Source: Solen grandis
Taxonomy: Eukaryota; Mollusca; Bivalvia; Adapedonta; Solenidae
Reading direction: 5' to 3'
DNA: 64,000 nt
NCBI GenBank assembly: GCA_021229015.1
Contig: CM037782.1
Coordinates: forward strand, 57,843,518 to 57,907,517
Of this stretch, positions 14,480 through 28,700 are shown in pieces. A program made the position numbers and the translations under genes. The notes beneath the pieces were generated by a model. The model did not search any database, was not told the DNA's origin, and worked only from the letters and a program-made list of their open reading frames with translations. Within the stretch, counting starts at the first letter, position 1. Each line of letters starts with the position of its first letter.

Positions 14480-15037
14480 GTTAAACATGCTAATGGTGAA
14501 TCTTAGCACTAGGTAACTTAGGATATTGTAGTGGTATAGGTCAAGTTTTGTGGTGTGGTTACTTGTTATTACCGACTTGCTTAGTAAAGCAAGTTGCGTA
14601 ATGAGTGAATGTGGTCTCGCTATAATGGTGGTAGTAGTAAACACGGTAGGTCTGCCTCTGATTCTCTGATAGCAGAAGGGGGACCAGTCTGCAGGGTCAC
14701 GGGTTTGAGATGGGCCCAAATTCCAAAAGAGAAAAGGGGGAGAAGTGAAGTGGTATAGGACTGCCATGTGCGATGTTGTTACTTGTTATTCCTGACTTGC
14801 TTAGTTAAGCAACGTTGGGTAAGGTCAGTGCTTGGATGAGTGAATGCCAGTCTTGCTATAATATGTAAGGGTAGTTCAAGGATTGGTTGGACCACTGTCA
14901 AGATTGTTTACTAGACAGGGTGTGGTATATCATTTGTCTATGGCTAACATGGCAGTGAGAAAATACTCTGTATCATGTAGACATCTCCAAAATGACTGAA
15001 ATACTGCTCATGGGACATTAAACCCAAGCAAACAAAC
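14480..15037 (+). repeat. Partly duplicated repeat block ending in a SINE group B 3' part
   Basis: The segment gttacttgttatt..cgacttgcttagt..aagcaa...gagtgaatg...tcgctataat occurs near 14558-14630 and again at 14777-14862. From about 14868 the sequence matches the 3' half of SINE group B (ggattggttgga ... gactgaaatactg ... gggacattaaaccca) to aaacaaac. Confidence 0.55.
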
Positions 15038-15787
15038 ATTCTCAATTAAATATAATATCATTTGAATATCAAGATTTGACAGTTTTGAAAAGTCAATGAA
15101 TTATTCTTTCAAATACCTGTTATTGCAGAATAGCTGCAGGGGTCTTGGTTCCTGTATTAAATGCCATAAAAGTTGTACATGAGAAATGAGGAAGTGTTTA
15201 TTTCATGCATTATTCAGTGCATCGATGTCTAATTACCGTGGGGTTATCAATAATGCCTGAAGGAAATACATCTATTGTTTTACAGAGATATTGATTTCAG
15301 TCACCTGTTCCAACTAAATCCACAAAGGATAGCCACAAAGGCTATGATTGCATATGCATGCATTTAATCACGAAAATCAAATATAAATCATGCATTTTAT
15401 ATGCCATATTTCTGTTGACTATATTTAGTGTGAATTATTCTGGAATTACTTTGCAGCTCTCTCTAAATGACCTTGGCAAATAACCAGTTTATGGATATCA
15501 TGTTCATCATATTTGGATTATAAATGCCCAGTATTGATGTGGTTTCATTATTCAATGTTTATCAACTGTTTATTGACATAAGCTTTGCTAATGACTTTTA
15601 AATGCAAAACAAAAATTTCTAATTCATTATTGATTCTAGGTCAGAATACACAGTATTTTAAAGCTGCGCTGTATAAAAAAATGAGAATATCATCATAGCA
15701 TTTGAGTTTTCCTTCATGTTTATATATTATACATACAGTATTTGTCTATAATTGTTACCTACCTAGTTATGATTTGAAAGAAATACA
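15038..15787. other. AT-rich non-coding stretch
   Basis: Nothing recognised. Confidence 0.5.
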
Positions 15788-15987
15788 GTGTAGATCCATT
15801 AGAAATTGCTCCATTATAACACAAAAGACTATATATATCATGGTCCAACTTTAGGCCCCAAAATTTAAATCTTTTGATTTGTTTTGTTAAATTATGGTGT
15901 GTTATGATATAGCTCTAATGTGGTCCAATAAAATGCAGTATCTTGACTTGGACCTCAGATGCAGCATTATAATGGAGCTGCACTAGC
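15788..15987. mobile_element. MITE with TGTAG-TCCATTATAA-type ends
   Basis: Left gtgtagatccattag...ctccattataacac; right gcattataatggagctgcac. Internal tgtggtccaataaaatgcag. Same end design as 117-283. Confidence 0.45.
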
Positions 15988-15997
15988 TGTATCATTT

Positions 15998-16260
15998 TTA
16001 ACCCTTTCCCTCATATAGACTCATTTTGAAGCACTCAATAGGTACCACATAAAGCCTGATCTGCAGAAAACCACAGTTAAACCTTACCAAATTTAATTAC
16101 AAAATCCTCATTTCCAGACCACTGAGGAGCAGCGAACAGCATAAAACCTGATCAGCATAGCATAAAACCTGATCAGCCTGCGAGTTACTCGCAGGCAGAT
16201 CTGGTTTTATGCTTTTTGCATAGGTCTTTTCATGGTGTCCTCTATGAGGGAAAGGGTTAA
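15998..16260 (-). mobile_element. TTAA MITE, family 1 copy 2
   Basis: TTAA-bounded, reverse orientation relative to copy 1. The arm contains a small internal duplication of cataaaacctgatcagc. Ends 324 bp before exon 1. Confidence 0.85.
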
Positions 16261-16584
16261 AGAGGAAAACTACACTTGACATATTGCATAATCAAATTTA
16301 ACCCAGTTGCCCTAAACAGGATTTGAACTTGAAACCTCAGGTATGCAAATAGGTCATTGTAGCAACATTGCTATAATGCTAGCCCTATGACAATGAAGTA
16401 CAAGTGCCGTGTAATACCTGAGCCCTATTACATTATGTCATTGAATATGGGTCCCTTCAGCCTCCATTTTTTTCAAGTGAAATCATAGCCCTGTACAAAA
16501 TATTGTGTACTTGCATTATATATGTTATAACCTAGTGTTGATTCATAGATGTTCAAATCTGACAATTTTGTGCCCTGCCTACAG

Positions 16585-16742
16585 ACTAGTCGGAGTTCGG
16601 GTGTGCTGTTCTATGCCGTGGGTGGATCCCCCTTCCACAGTCACCTGACGGCCTTCATACATAACAGTACCGTCCAGGTGTCTGTTGCGTTTGGTGATGA
16701 AGACATTAACTTCCGGATCGGACTAGGTGTTGACAACTACAG
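16585..16742 (+). CDS. Exon 1 seen (LamG1, first half)
   Basis: Acceptor ...gcctacag, donor gtgagg; enters in phase 0 and leaves in phase 2. Encodes a LamG strand pattern beginning TSRSSGVLFYAVGG, equivalent to the F-R-T-x-x-x-x-G-x-L-x-Y core. The domain begins mid-fold, so at least one upstream exon is missing. An N-glycosylation sequon (HNST) is present. Confidence 0.88.
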
Positions 16743-19700
16743 GTGAGGAATTTAGAGTTTTTGAAAATTTTAAATCATAGAAAAATTAGTCTGGCCAGTT
16801 TTTCACTTAACATATGAAATTGTGATTATCCTGACTTCAAAAATGTGTCGTTTATTACTTTTCTGTCAATATGACTTTTAAACATTGGGTTTTGAAATTT
16901 TATAAGCTTATATCATTCAATAAGCATTTGCTTATTATACCCCCATTCCACAAAAGTTTGGGCTATTTAGGAATCAAGTTCATCAGGTCCCATCATGTCC
17001 TGTCCTACACTCACATTACAAGAGCTCAGCGCAAAACGGTCGTAACTTACATGTTTTAAAGAACAAGTTATGTCTGTTTTGCACTGAACTGTCGTTAAAT
17101 TAATTTAATTTATTTAAATGAGGACAAGGTAGGATGCTGAGGTATTAATCACCTTCAGTCATACTTCTAATATAATAAATGAAATTAATGGTTCACTAGT
17201 AAGATGGTAATCACAATCTCTAAAGTAGACAGGGTCCAGGCATGCTAGTGAAGTAGGATTGATCACTGAACCATGAACCTGAATGGCTTCTTCACAGCAT
17301 GGTCTAGATACAAATTGTTTCCAGTTTCTTGAATACTACACGAGGTTTCCTCTAAATTTCACTTTGGTTCTTTCTATACTAGACAGTTTGTTAGCTGTAA
17401 CATCATTACTTTTTTTAACTGATCAAAATAATTCCCAGTGAATTAGCATCTATTAAAATTAGAGGTGCATGGTTCTTCAGTGGTTTCTGTAATGAACGAG
17501 TACAATTTTTCAATTTGTTACTGATAATTTTATTGCTTAACAACATCAAAAACCTGCATAGATATGATATAAATGTATCAGTTTCCATTCAAATCTTAGA
17601 AAATTACAATGTTATATTTGAAAATATTCATTCATTACTAATAATGACCTCAAAAGGAAATAAAAAATGGCTGACTGCAACGACTTGATTTCCTTTGCAA
17701 AATTGAAATACATGTATATATGAATAGTCTTCAACACAAGTCCCGGAATATGTTGTGCAGTATATCATGGTATGTACCGCGGTATTTACCTATCCCAGCC
17801 CTAATTAAAATAGATTTAAAATTCCTTCCAAGATGCTGTGTAGCAAATTATTAACAGAATCATTTAAAATGTAAAAATGTGCCAAAAAATTATCAGTCAT
17901 GTATTTACAGTTTGGCACCAAATTTCTTCGGTATGAATGGTCATACCATAAGGATGTTACTTTCTAATCTCTCGTCAGATAATTGTATAAATATAGTTGT
18001 CAGGGCAGGAGTGTATACATAGATTTCTTTTGTGCTTACACACCGAGTTACTTCCTGTGCAAACTGTAGCCTAAGATTCATGTCAACTAAAACCAGCATT
18101 TGATTTATTTTTTCGTAAGGGATGAAATAACAGAACGAATCATTGTAGGAAAAGAGATCCACTGCATGTGTTAGTATAGGGCAAAACTGCACCAATTGTT
18201 TTGAGTAACAAATCATCAAGCACTTTGCATTTTAACCCTTTCTCTCATAGAGGACACCATGAAAAGAGCTATACGAACAGCATAAAACCAGATCAGCCTG
18301 CGAGTAACTCGCAGGCTGATCAGGTTTTATGCTGTTCGCTGCTCCTCAGTGGTCTGGAAATGAGTATTTTGTAATTAAATTTGGTAAGGTTAAACTGTGG
18401 TTTTCTGCAGATCAGGCTTTATGTGATACCTATTGAGGGCGCCAAAATGAGTCTATATGAGGGAAAGGGTTAATCTTCAAGTCTTGTCAAACTTTGTGAC
18501 CTAGAATATACTGTATATTTAAATCATATCCTTATGCCACTGGGGCTTTGTGATTATCCCGCATTAAACTTCATTCGTAAAACAGATTTGATTAAATGTC
18601 CACCTCCTTTTACCCATTTGCACAAAAGTGTTAACTCTTGAACAGTATTTAACTACATATTGTGTTTTGGATAGTGCTATATTCAAAATGTAAATGTTAA
18701 GTGAGGATTAGATGTCATTTATAATGTAGACATCCAGTACCTGGAATGGTTGTCGGATCAAGGGTGGGGGGATATGGTATTTTCACCTACTGAAGAACAG
18801 TTCACTGGCTGTTTAGTGCTGCTAAACTCCACACAGTGATTTCCCTTGCAAGCAAAAAAATCACTGCCATCACAAATGTCACGTGATGATGGTAAAGCAA
18901 CAAAATGGCATCTCCATCTGCTGTCACAGCTACAAAAATATATTTTAAAATGATTTATTTTTTTACCACGAGGCGATATTTGATGTTTATTAAAGAAAAC
19001 ATACTTAGGGAAATGAAACTCGCAATGAAATAATTTTTTTTGGAAGTTAATTTTTACTTGTGGTGGCAGTGGTTATCTACAACTGTAAAGGGAGGTAACT
19101 ACTAATGGAGTTTGCAGTGCTGTATGATGTACCCCAAGGGTATTTCAGATTTTTCTCTTGGAAATCCATAAAATAGAATTCACAAAGCCCTAATTGGTGC
19201 ATATTTTGCCAAAGGGAGAAGTCATATTACTGAAAATTTCTTGTATGTTTTCTTAATTTTTTTTATTACTTTGTTAATTGTTATTCATTTTTTTTCTAAT
19301 TTGATCATCAGTGAAAAGCATATCTTAAAAGATCATATCTGTTTCACTTAAAATCTACTTTAAAAAGAATGTAACTTCTTTTGTTTCAAAATTTTACAAC
19401 TATGGATAAAAAGTCAGTTAATAAATCTATTACAGTCTGATTTGTGTTCGTCAGCAAATGAATATCTTGTTCTTCATCGTGTAGCATTTTTTCTATTATC
19501 ATTTACTCTGAAGCTATTGAAATGCAGAAAAACAGAAATACAGAGGAAGTACTCCTTATGATAAACTATAACATATTCTAGATTTGGCCTTATTATTTTG
19601 TTATTCTTCAGCCAAATTTAGCAAAACATTTGTATACCATATGCATTATCAGAACTTTATTTACTAGAACCATCATTATCAGTTCAATTTCTTTTCTTTC

Positions 19701-22700
19701 ATATTCCAGATATTTACCGTATGTAGAAATATAGCAAAAAGCACTTTTTTTTTGTACAAATGTTGTGTTAAGTTTAGTAATTTTGTTTTGCAATTTTAGA
19801 CAGTAAAGTTTTTGCAGTGTCAGATCAATATTTAGATTCCTTCCAAGACAATAAAAGTATAGCTTTGCTGTGTGTCACTTCCTTTCAATATTTTAAAATT
19901 GGTTATATATGCAATTGTTATTGATGCATGACAAATTCAGCCTTCATTAGTTTTGTTGATTGATCTCATTAGTATTTAGAGTATGAATTTTTTTAACTGT
20001 TCTTTGAGGGTTTGTTGATATGTATGTATGTATGTATATACGATTATATGAATCATAGTATAGCATAATGATATATATTTAGTGTAATGTAATGGTTGAA
20101 TTAAACCCTTTACTTCATATAGACTCATTTTGATGCATTTGCAAACAGAGCAGACCCAGATCAAACAGTTCCTGTTGGTGAAGTCTGATTAGGGTCTCCT
20201 CTGTTTGCTCATACAATATTATAGCTCAGTTTCTACAAAGACCATGTGGGAAAAAAAAAGTTGTAATTTCATACACCATTTTAAGTTCAGTTAATTAATA
20301 TTTATCAAGTCATAAATTTGTACATGAATATTCATGAGGAAGAGGGATAATGTGTGTATGACTGGATAGATTAGTCTACAGGGTATAAGTATATAAATGA
20401 TTCATGTTTCGAGGGCTCAGCGCAAAACAGTTGTAACTTATATGTATTAAAGAACAAGTTATGACCGTTTTGCGCTGAGCCCTCGGTTTGTTTCTCAAAT
20501 GCATCTCGTAATCTGCACTATAATGCAAAACAATATTTGACACTTGGTGGTTTTGCTTGTTTTATTCATGCTTTAGTTATATGACCCCATTTATTCCATG
20601 GCTGCTTTTGCTAACGGTAATTCTTGAACAGTTATACGAGGAAAAACTCTCTTAAATCAATGAATGAGAGCATTAATCCTTTAATTAAATTTTCCATCAT
20701 TGTATTTATATTCTTTTGATTATTTTGTTATCTAATATTAGAAAATATTACATTTTTAACTCAATTTTATAATTTAAATTAATTTCTTTTAGTTTATTAC
20801 ATATCCCCATCATGTAGTTCTTTATTTGTAAATGAGGCACAAAGAGAGGATTCAAATCTATTACTGTTACAATAGGGAAGTGAAAGAAAGTCACTTAATA
20901 TATCTGATAAAGTGAAACTTATTATTCTTACAAAGGTGGCATAACCTAACAATATGGCATGAAGGTCGAATGGTACATGTCTACCTAGATGAACAGGAAC
21001 AATCCAAGAGCATCATGGGAAATATCTACCATTTGGGACTGGACCCAACCATTCTGATTGGAGGGGGGAACAACTTTGTGGTCACCAGAGGTAAGCGTCA
21101 TGTAGACGTGAAATTGCTGTTATTTGTCTACATTGTTGAAATAATTGTTCAAAATTATACTTTATTTTTCTATCATTATAATTATTCTTTCTGTTTTTAG
21201 CCCCTATTTATAACAGAACCACACTATTAATGTCTCCATTGTATACATGTACCAGAATGTTTAAATATATAACTGAGTATTTCTCTTTACCGTGATCTGA
21301 GAAATTACTTGAGGTCAGAAGTTATCCGTAAAAAGTACTTTTTTACATAAACTATGAGCGTCTGATCAGGGTCTCCTCTGTTTGCTCATAAATATTGTAG
21401 ATCAGATAATATGCAGTTTGCGTGGCTAAAAAAATCTATCATTTCATACACCGTTTAAAGTTAAATTAATATTGAACTATTCATAAATTTGTATATATTT
21501 ATTCATAAGGTAAACTGTTGAGGTATTATCCAGTAACTGTTGTAACTTAAGAAACATTTGGATCAATATATGTAAGTATTGTAATATTATTCCTCATAAA
21601 TCTTAAGAATTTTGAACTTTGCTTTGTTTGAATTTATTGTTAACATGCTAAAATAAGAAATGTGTTCACAGGCCTTAAGGTCACTCAAAACTTTGTCGGA
21701 TGCCTGAAGAACGTGTACATCAACGAGGTGTCAGTTCTCCACCAGATGTCCATCGGCAACCTGGCAGTACAGTACCACGGGATGGGCTCGACCCGGCCAC
21801 ACTATGCGTGTGAGGAGGTTGTCAATATTCCCATATCCTTCCCCACGGCCGCGTCTATGTTGATGATAGAGCCTACGCAGGATATGAACTATGCATTCAG
21901 TATTGAGTTTGATTTTAAGACGGTCCGGTCCGAGGCCATCTTGGTTCACCTGAGTCTGGTAGACAGGAGCACCATCCAGGGCCAGTACATCTTCGGATAT
22001 GTGGAGGTAATCCAATTGGGGAATAGTCAGTGGCTTTGCATTTCCAATCTGCTCTGCTTTGGGGGTGAATGATTTTGTTAGAAAAAAAAGAGAGAGAAGA
22101 AAGTAAATATGTAACAACATTTTTACAGATTTTCTTCAAATCATTTTTGAGAATGAGGGTAAGATTTCATTTATCGGTAATGAAGAGTAAAAAGAGAAAG
22201 AGTCAATTGATTGTTTCATAGGTTGGCTGTGTATACCAAACTGATTTTTTGTGAAAGATGTGTGTAAGTTATGTCTACCTTATTAAAATGCTGTTTAATC
22301 CATTTAGTGTTTTTAAATTAAAAACTTGCCTTTTGTCTGTGTAATTGAAAATCATTGATAAAATCAATTAAAAAAATATTCAAAAGGTAAATTACAAGGA
22401 TTTTATATTTAATTGATACTTTTTTTCCTTTTTGGTTGATTAATTTTCATGCCATTGCACTGGCTCAAAAGTATTTTTCTAGATGAATAATTTTTATTGT
22501 AATTGATGCAAAGATTCTTCTTTTTTGAATGATTCACTTTACAAGGAAACACTTAAGTTTTATGATGAGCTGATTTTATTATTCAAATAAAGTTTTAGCT
22601 GAAATGATTGTAGTCTGAATGTCTTTATTTAAATTGATGAAAGGCGATTAAGGTCATGTGAAAACTGTTCACGCAGTTGTTTGAAATTATAGCTAAGTGT

Positions 22701-25700
22701 GATTGATACTGCCCGTTTCTGTAGTTGACAGTATCAAAATATCATTTAGTATATCTCTATCAAATCATATAGAAGAATAAGCTTAATAGATTAAGCAAGA
22801 GTTCTGTCACATTACAAGAAAAATCTGATCAAGGTATTATAGACTCATTTGCAAAGGAAAGTGTGCACTCAATTTAACTTTTATCTTCCTAAATCTGAGG
22901 GTTTTTCAGAAAGCTTTTGGTCAACCTATTTTTTCAGTAGCTAGATGTGCCAGCAATGAAAAATAAATATGAATAGTGGCTTAACCCTTTCCCTCATATA
23001 GACTCATTTTGACGCCCTCAATAGGTATCACATAAAGCCTGATCTGCAGAAAACCACAGTTAAACCTTACCAAATTTAATTACAAAATCCTCATTTCCAG
23101 ACCACTGAGGAGCAGCGAACAGCATAAAACCTGATCAGCCTGCGAGTAACTCGTAGGCTGATATGGTTTTATGCTGTTCGCATAGGTTTTTTCATGGTGT
23201 CCTCTATGAGGGAAAGGGTTAATATGTCATTCATCTTGGCTTTACTATTGTGTTCTTATGTATATTTCTATCATAACCTATGTCGTGCAACACCAGTTCA
23301 ACAGCAATTTTCCCATTTTTAATTGAGCAAGTTGTTTAAAATTTGTCCAAACAGCCATCATATATAATGTTTGATATAAAAAAATATGAGTATTGAATGA
23401 CTTATATGACATGGTTTTATTCTTATCAAGAGAATCAATATTTAGGCACAGGATATACTACTTTACAAAATGAAATATTACAATTGCAGTTTTTTTGTTT
23501 TAAAATTATTAAGTGACCACCTCTGTTAAGCAGTCACTTTCTCTTGTTCCCTTGACTGACCGCTTATGACAGGTTAGACTGTAAATTGACTCTAAGTACT
23601 CTCATGATTTTGAAACCGAGGAAAGAAGAAAAAAAATCACATGAAAAGAAATATAAATGTACAGTTTGTAAATAATTTCTATGCAACAAAGTTGAAACTC
23701 TCTTTTATTTCTGTGATGGATAACCTCTTGTTGCTGTTATTTGACAAACTTTTTCTATGTACACTCAGGTCTGGGTCCGAAAAGGGCAGCCATATTTGTT
23801 GTTTGCCCCAAGTACATCAAACCCCTCAATACAGAACCTCAGTCTACCCATCGTCGTCAATGACAACTATTGGAATACATTACAACTCACATTTGAGACA
23901 GGGTATGTATGGCTATTTATTATTGCATTTATCATTCCCTGTTTCTCAAAGTGAAATGGGGGTAGGAATTGTGTATTGTCTCTTGTTGTCCGCATTCTAG
24001 TTTGTCCCAGGGATTTGGCATTTCAACAAATAGTTATTGAGAAATAATGCTGCAAAAATATCCTCATATCATTTGAATTCATTAAATGCTTCTATGTAAG
24101 CTTTTTTTGCAATGGTATAATCATGATTATAACAATACGATTTATTGAAAGGCTTTACATGATCAGTTTGTACCTTGCAGACAAGCGAAGTTGAAGGTCA
24201 ATGGTTTATCTGTGACAACCTCAGATACAGGCATGGACCATGACATCATGAGCAAGATTGTGGTCGGAAATGGCTTCAACACATACAAAGGTAGTCAATT
24301 CCTTAAAATCTATATCCTACTACCCTGAGTGTGCTATAGGTTCTTACAACTTATGCCTTCCTGGGTTGGACTAGTGCTTAAAGCCTAGGAAGCTTAGGTC
24401 ATGAAAGGTTCATTTCTCCAACTTGGTCAAATGCACGTCTTATAATCTACATTACTACTGAACTACGGGCAAAAGTCTAATCCAGGACTCTGAAAGAGGG
24501 ATGCTTTTTTTGTTCTTTTAGTGTTTATATCAGATTTATGAATATGACTCTTTAGTAACAAGCTGAGGAATATTCCTGAATGATAAATCATATCATACAT
24601 CATAGGAGATAACAGATTAAGAAAAACATCCCCAGTGGCCTAGTGGTCCATCTCGGGAGTGGGAGGTTGTGGGTTCTGTCCCCGGCTGGGACATACCAAA
24701 GTTTTAAAAATGGTACTGGTATAGCTCCCTTGCTTTGTTCTCAGCATATAAGGGCAATTCCAGGACTGGTTGGTCCGATGTCAGGATAATATGACTGGGT
24801 GTAGTATCATGCCACATGTCTATGGCATGATACTGCAGTGTGGCATCTACAAATGAATGAAAAACTGTTGGTGTGACGTTAAACCAAACAAACATATTAA
24901 CCCTTTCCCTCAATAGACTCATTTTGACGCACTCAATAGGTACCACATAAAGCCTGATATGCAGATACCACAGTTAAATCTTACCAAATTTAATTGTAAA
25001 ATCCTCATTTCCAGTCCACTGAGGACCAGCGAACAGCATAAAACCTGATCAGCCTGCGAGTTACTCGCAGGCTGATCTGGTTTTATGATGTTCGCATAGG
25101 TCTTTTCATGGTATCCTCAATGAGGGAAAGGGTTAAAAAAAAATTATGAATGATGTCAAATGAATAAAAATCTCATATATTCAAGACTCAAAGAAGGCTC
25201 TAAGTGGAAGTTTTTGAAGACATGAGAATGAAAAAGAAAAAAAAGAAATATTTTAAAATGGCATTAAAATCATTTAAATTTAGATAATAGTTTTTTTTAC
25301 CATTTATGTAAAACATGATTGAATGTGCTCACACCTTGAAAAAATGCAGTATTGTAATAATGATTGTGTATTATTGGATCTCATTTTTTCTTGGCGTACA
25401 TGCACCTTTAATCAACTAAACATAGTCATAAATTACAGACTCGAGTCCATTGATAAACTGTTATACTGGGTTTCTTGTTATACTGGAGTGTGTTATACTG
25501 GAGTGTGTTATACTGGAGTGTGTTATAATGGAGTCTGTTATTTTGGATCTAGACTAATAAACAGATATCCTGTATATTACAGAGAGTGAAGGGTACGTGG
25601 GATGTGTCCGTAACCTGAAGCTGCAGGGGGAGCTGTTAGACGCCCTACAGATGGTTGAGCATGATGATGCGGTAGGGTTAATCATAGACGGATGCAACAT

Positions 25701-28700
25701 CACAGACTACTGCCGCCAGAACATGATTTGTGAACACGGCGGCGTGTGTCTGTCCGAGTGGAAGGGGGTTGCTTGTGACTGTACCGACACAGACTACAAA
25801 GGAAATGCTTGCCACTTTCGTAAGATATAACAGTTATATGGTATATAGTAGTGACATCCCATAAGGAAAAAACTTACAATAACATTAATTTTAATTTCCT
25901 ATTTATTACCACAAGAACAGTTACTTTATAGTTGTCTTTCTTCTGTGTGTAACCATTCATAGCCTAACCTGTCATAAATGGTCAATCAAGGAAAAAAGAA
26001 AAGTCGCGGTTAAGCACAGGTGGCGCGGCCACTGAACCCTCTCATGTACGTGACCAGGAATCAAATTTTGGATGCATTGGTGTGAAGAGAAGCATGCTAC
26101 CACTATGTACTACCCACTAAACTACAATTGTACATGATTTTAATGAAACCTTCTATCTAACACTTACGATAATTATCATTCTGTGCCTTTTTCCTGCACA
26201 AATGTGTCCAATATTCCAGCCAAGTACAAACGGACGTGTGATGAGTATTTCCAATCAGGGGTCAACAACACAGGGGTCATGCTGGTCGACATTGACGGCA
26301 GTGGTGACCTTGACCCTGTTCATGTTATGTGTGAGATGGGGTATGAGTCCAACATGGAGTTCTATGGCAAGACAATTGTTGACCACAACCTCAAGGATGA
26401 CACCCCTGTCCGCAAGGCCATGATGAGAAACTTGAAGAAGATTATATCATATAGGTGGGCTTATATTGGTGACTGTAAATTCATGGACACTTATGTTTTT
26501 ATTTTACCAATGACCAGTACTTTTATTGCTATAAATGTTTGTACATTTCAATACGGTGGACAGATGTATACCATCATATTATGGACATGGTACAATGTTA
26601 ATGGCATCGGATTTAAGTTTGCACATTCATGTCAGCATTGAAATATGCCAACTTGCCATGTGCGAATACAGTTTTGATCATTCATCACCTGTCAAGTTAT
26701 TTTAAGTCTTTTTTTTTCAAAGTTTCTATTTTTTCAGAAATATAAAAGCACTATATCTATCGGTTTAGAGAACGTTTTTTGCGTATAGATCCAAATGTAG
26801 GATTATAAAGAAATGAGTATTCAGACATCAGTGAAAAGAAAATGCTATCATTACCATATATACATGATTTATGTGCTGTCTAGACACCAGTAAACATGAT
26901 TATTTATTTCACTGTATGCCAGACGTTTTCAATTTTTATAGATAAATGGAAATCAAATTATCAGATTATCCGGTAGCTACATGGCATAAAGAAATCATGT
27001 GATCATTTGTTGACTTGGTTTACAGTACAAAAAAACAAAAACATATGGGTTTATTTGTGATACTGTCCTTGTCATGAATGGAAAATAATCCCCTAACCTT
27101 CTGTATTGAAATTTCAGTCTAGTAACTAGCAAAGCCATTAAGTAAGTTCTTTAACCCTTTCCCTCATAGAGGACACCATGAAAAGACCTATGCGAACAGC
27201 ATAAAACCAGATCAGCCTGCGAGTAACTCGCAGGCTGATCAGGTTTATGCTGTTCGCTGCTCCTCAGTGGTCTGGAAATGAGGATTTTGTAATTAAATTT
27301 GGTAAGGTTTAACTGTGGTTTTCTGCAGATCAGGCTTTATGTGGTACCTATTAAGTGCGTCAAAATGAGTCTATATGAGGGAAAGGGTTAATTGGTATGG
27401 TGTTTTATATATTATTAGGGAACTGAACCATGAGCAGTTGATCAGGTTGACGGAGGAGTCAGGTGAATGTGAGCAGTACATCCAGTACAACTGTATGCAC
27501 TCTCCACTGAGGTGAGGGAGTCTTCGTAATATTAGTTTAGTTTAATCTTATTTATTCGATTGGTAAACAAGTTCTTACAACTTACGCTAATCCCTCTCAA
27601 TGGTACCTGGGTTGGATAAGTACTTTGTGCCTGGGAAGGTCATTGAAAATCTTAAACTTCAACGGGGTTCGAACCAACAACATTCAGATCCTCAGCCGGG
27701 TATGTTACCACTGGATCACAGCGCCATTATTGTATTTAATTAATATATGATTAAAACGTATACAGATACCACTCTGTTATAACCTTGGATAAGTTTTGAA
27801 TATGATGTGGCTTGAATATTACCATTATTTATAGCTTTAAGTAAGGTAGGGGGATCTCAAGTCTGTTTGCTGATTTGTTGTACATATTACATGGTGTATT
27901 GTGTTGCTAACAGACTGGGAGTGTTGACGTGGTTCCACTCTGCCAGTGGAGAAATGGTGGAATACTTGGGGACAGGGGAGTTCACCCCAGGCTTTTGCAC
28001 TTGCTCCATCACACAGTCCTGCGTGAACAACCAGCGCTGTAACTGTGACAACAGTAAGTATCCCCTGGACTGGCACATGGGTTAAAGTCTGCAAATAAAT
28101 GAAATACTGTCAGTTGGCGAAGTAACTGAAATACTGTTGGTGGAATATTAAAATCCCCAGGTGAATGAAATATCGTCGTTGGGACTTTAAATCCTCAAGT
28201 GACTGAAATACTGTTGATGGGACTTCAAAATCCCCAAGTGAAACCCAAAATACTGTGTGAGGGACATTAGAACCCCCAAATAACTGAAATACTGTTGGTG
28301 GGACATTAAACCCAACCAAACATGCAAAATGTTTGTTGAGGCTATATGAAAATCACGTTGTCCCCTCCTGTAACATGTTGTTGAATGAATCATCTTCTGG
28401 AACAGTTTACCGGGGTAGTTGTATTAGGATACTGGTAGTTTGAGTTTTATTTGAATATTTGGCATGGTCCTTGAATACTGGGTAATTGTAATTATTGCTA
28501 TTTTATATTTCAACAGCAACTAAGATGGTAGCACATCTGCATTGACCATAATACATTCTATCATAACATGAATTCAGATATTACACACTCAAACACTGGA
28601 CCTTCAGTCTATATTTTGTAATTTATTCATTTGACTTAAGTTACATTTTTACCCAGTTTTAATATGATTCAATAGATAGATAGATGCAGTATCTAGATTG

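Noticed and set aside
14432..14767. 111-codon minus-strand ORF in a GC-richer patch
   Set aside because: Overlaps a duplicated, SINE-like repeat block; no recognisable protein feature.
21731..22139. Minus-strand ORFs of 74-129 codons
   Set aside because: Antisense shadows of exon 3, whose + strand frame is a clear LamG domain with splice sites.
22981..23222. Hairpin as a transcription terminator
   Set aside because: The same hairpin occurs in nine TTAA-bounded MITE copies, both orientations; it belongs to the element.
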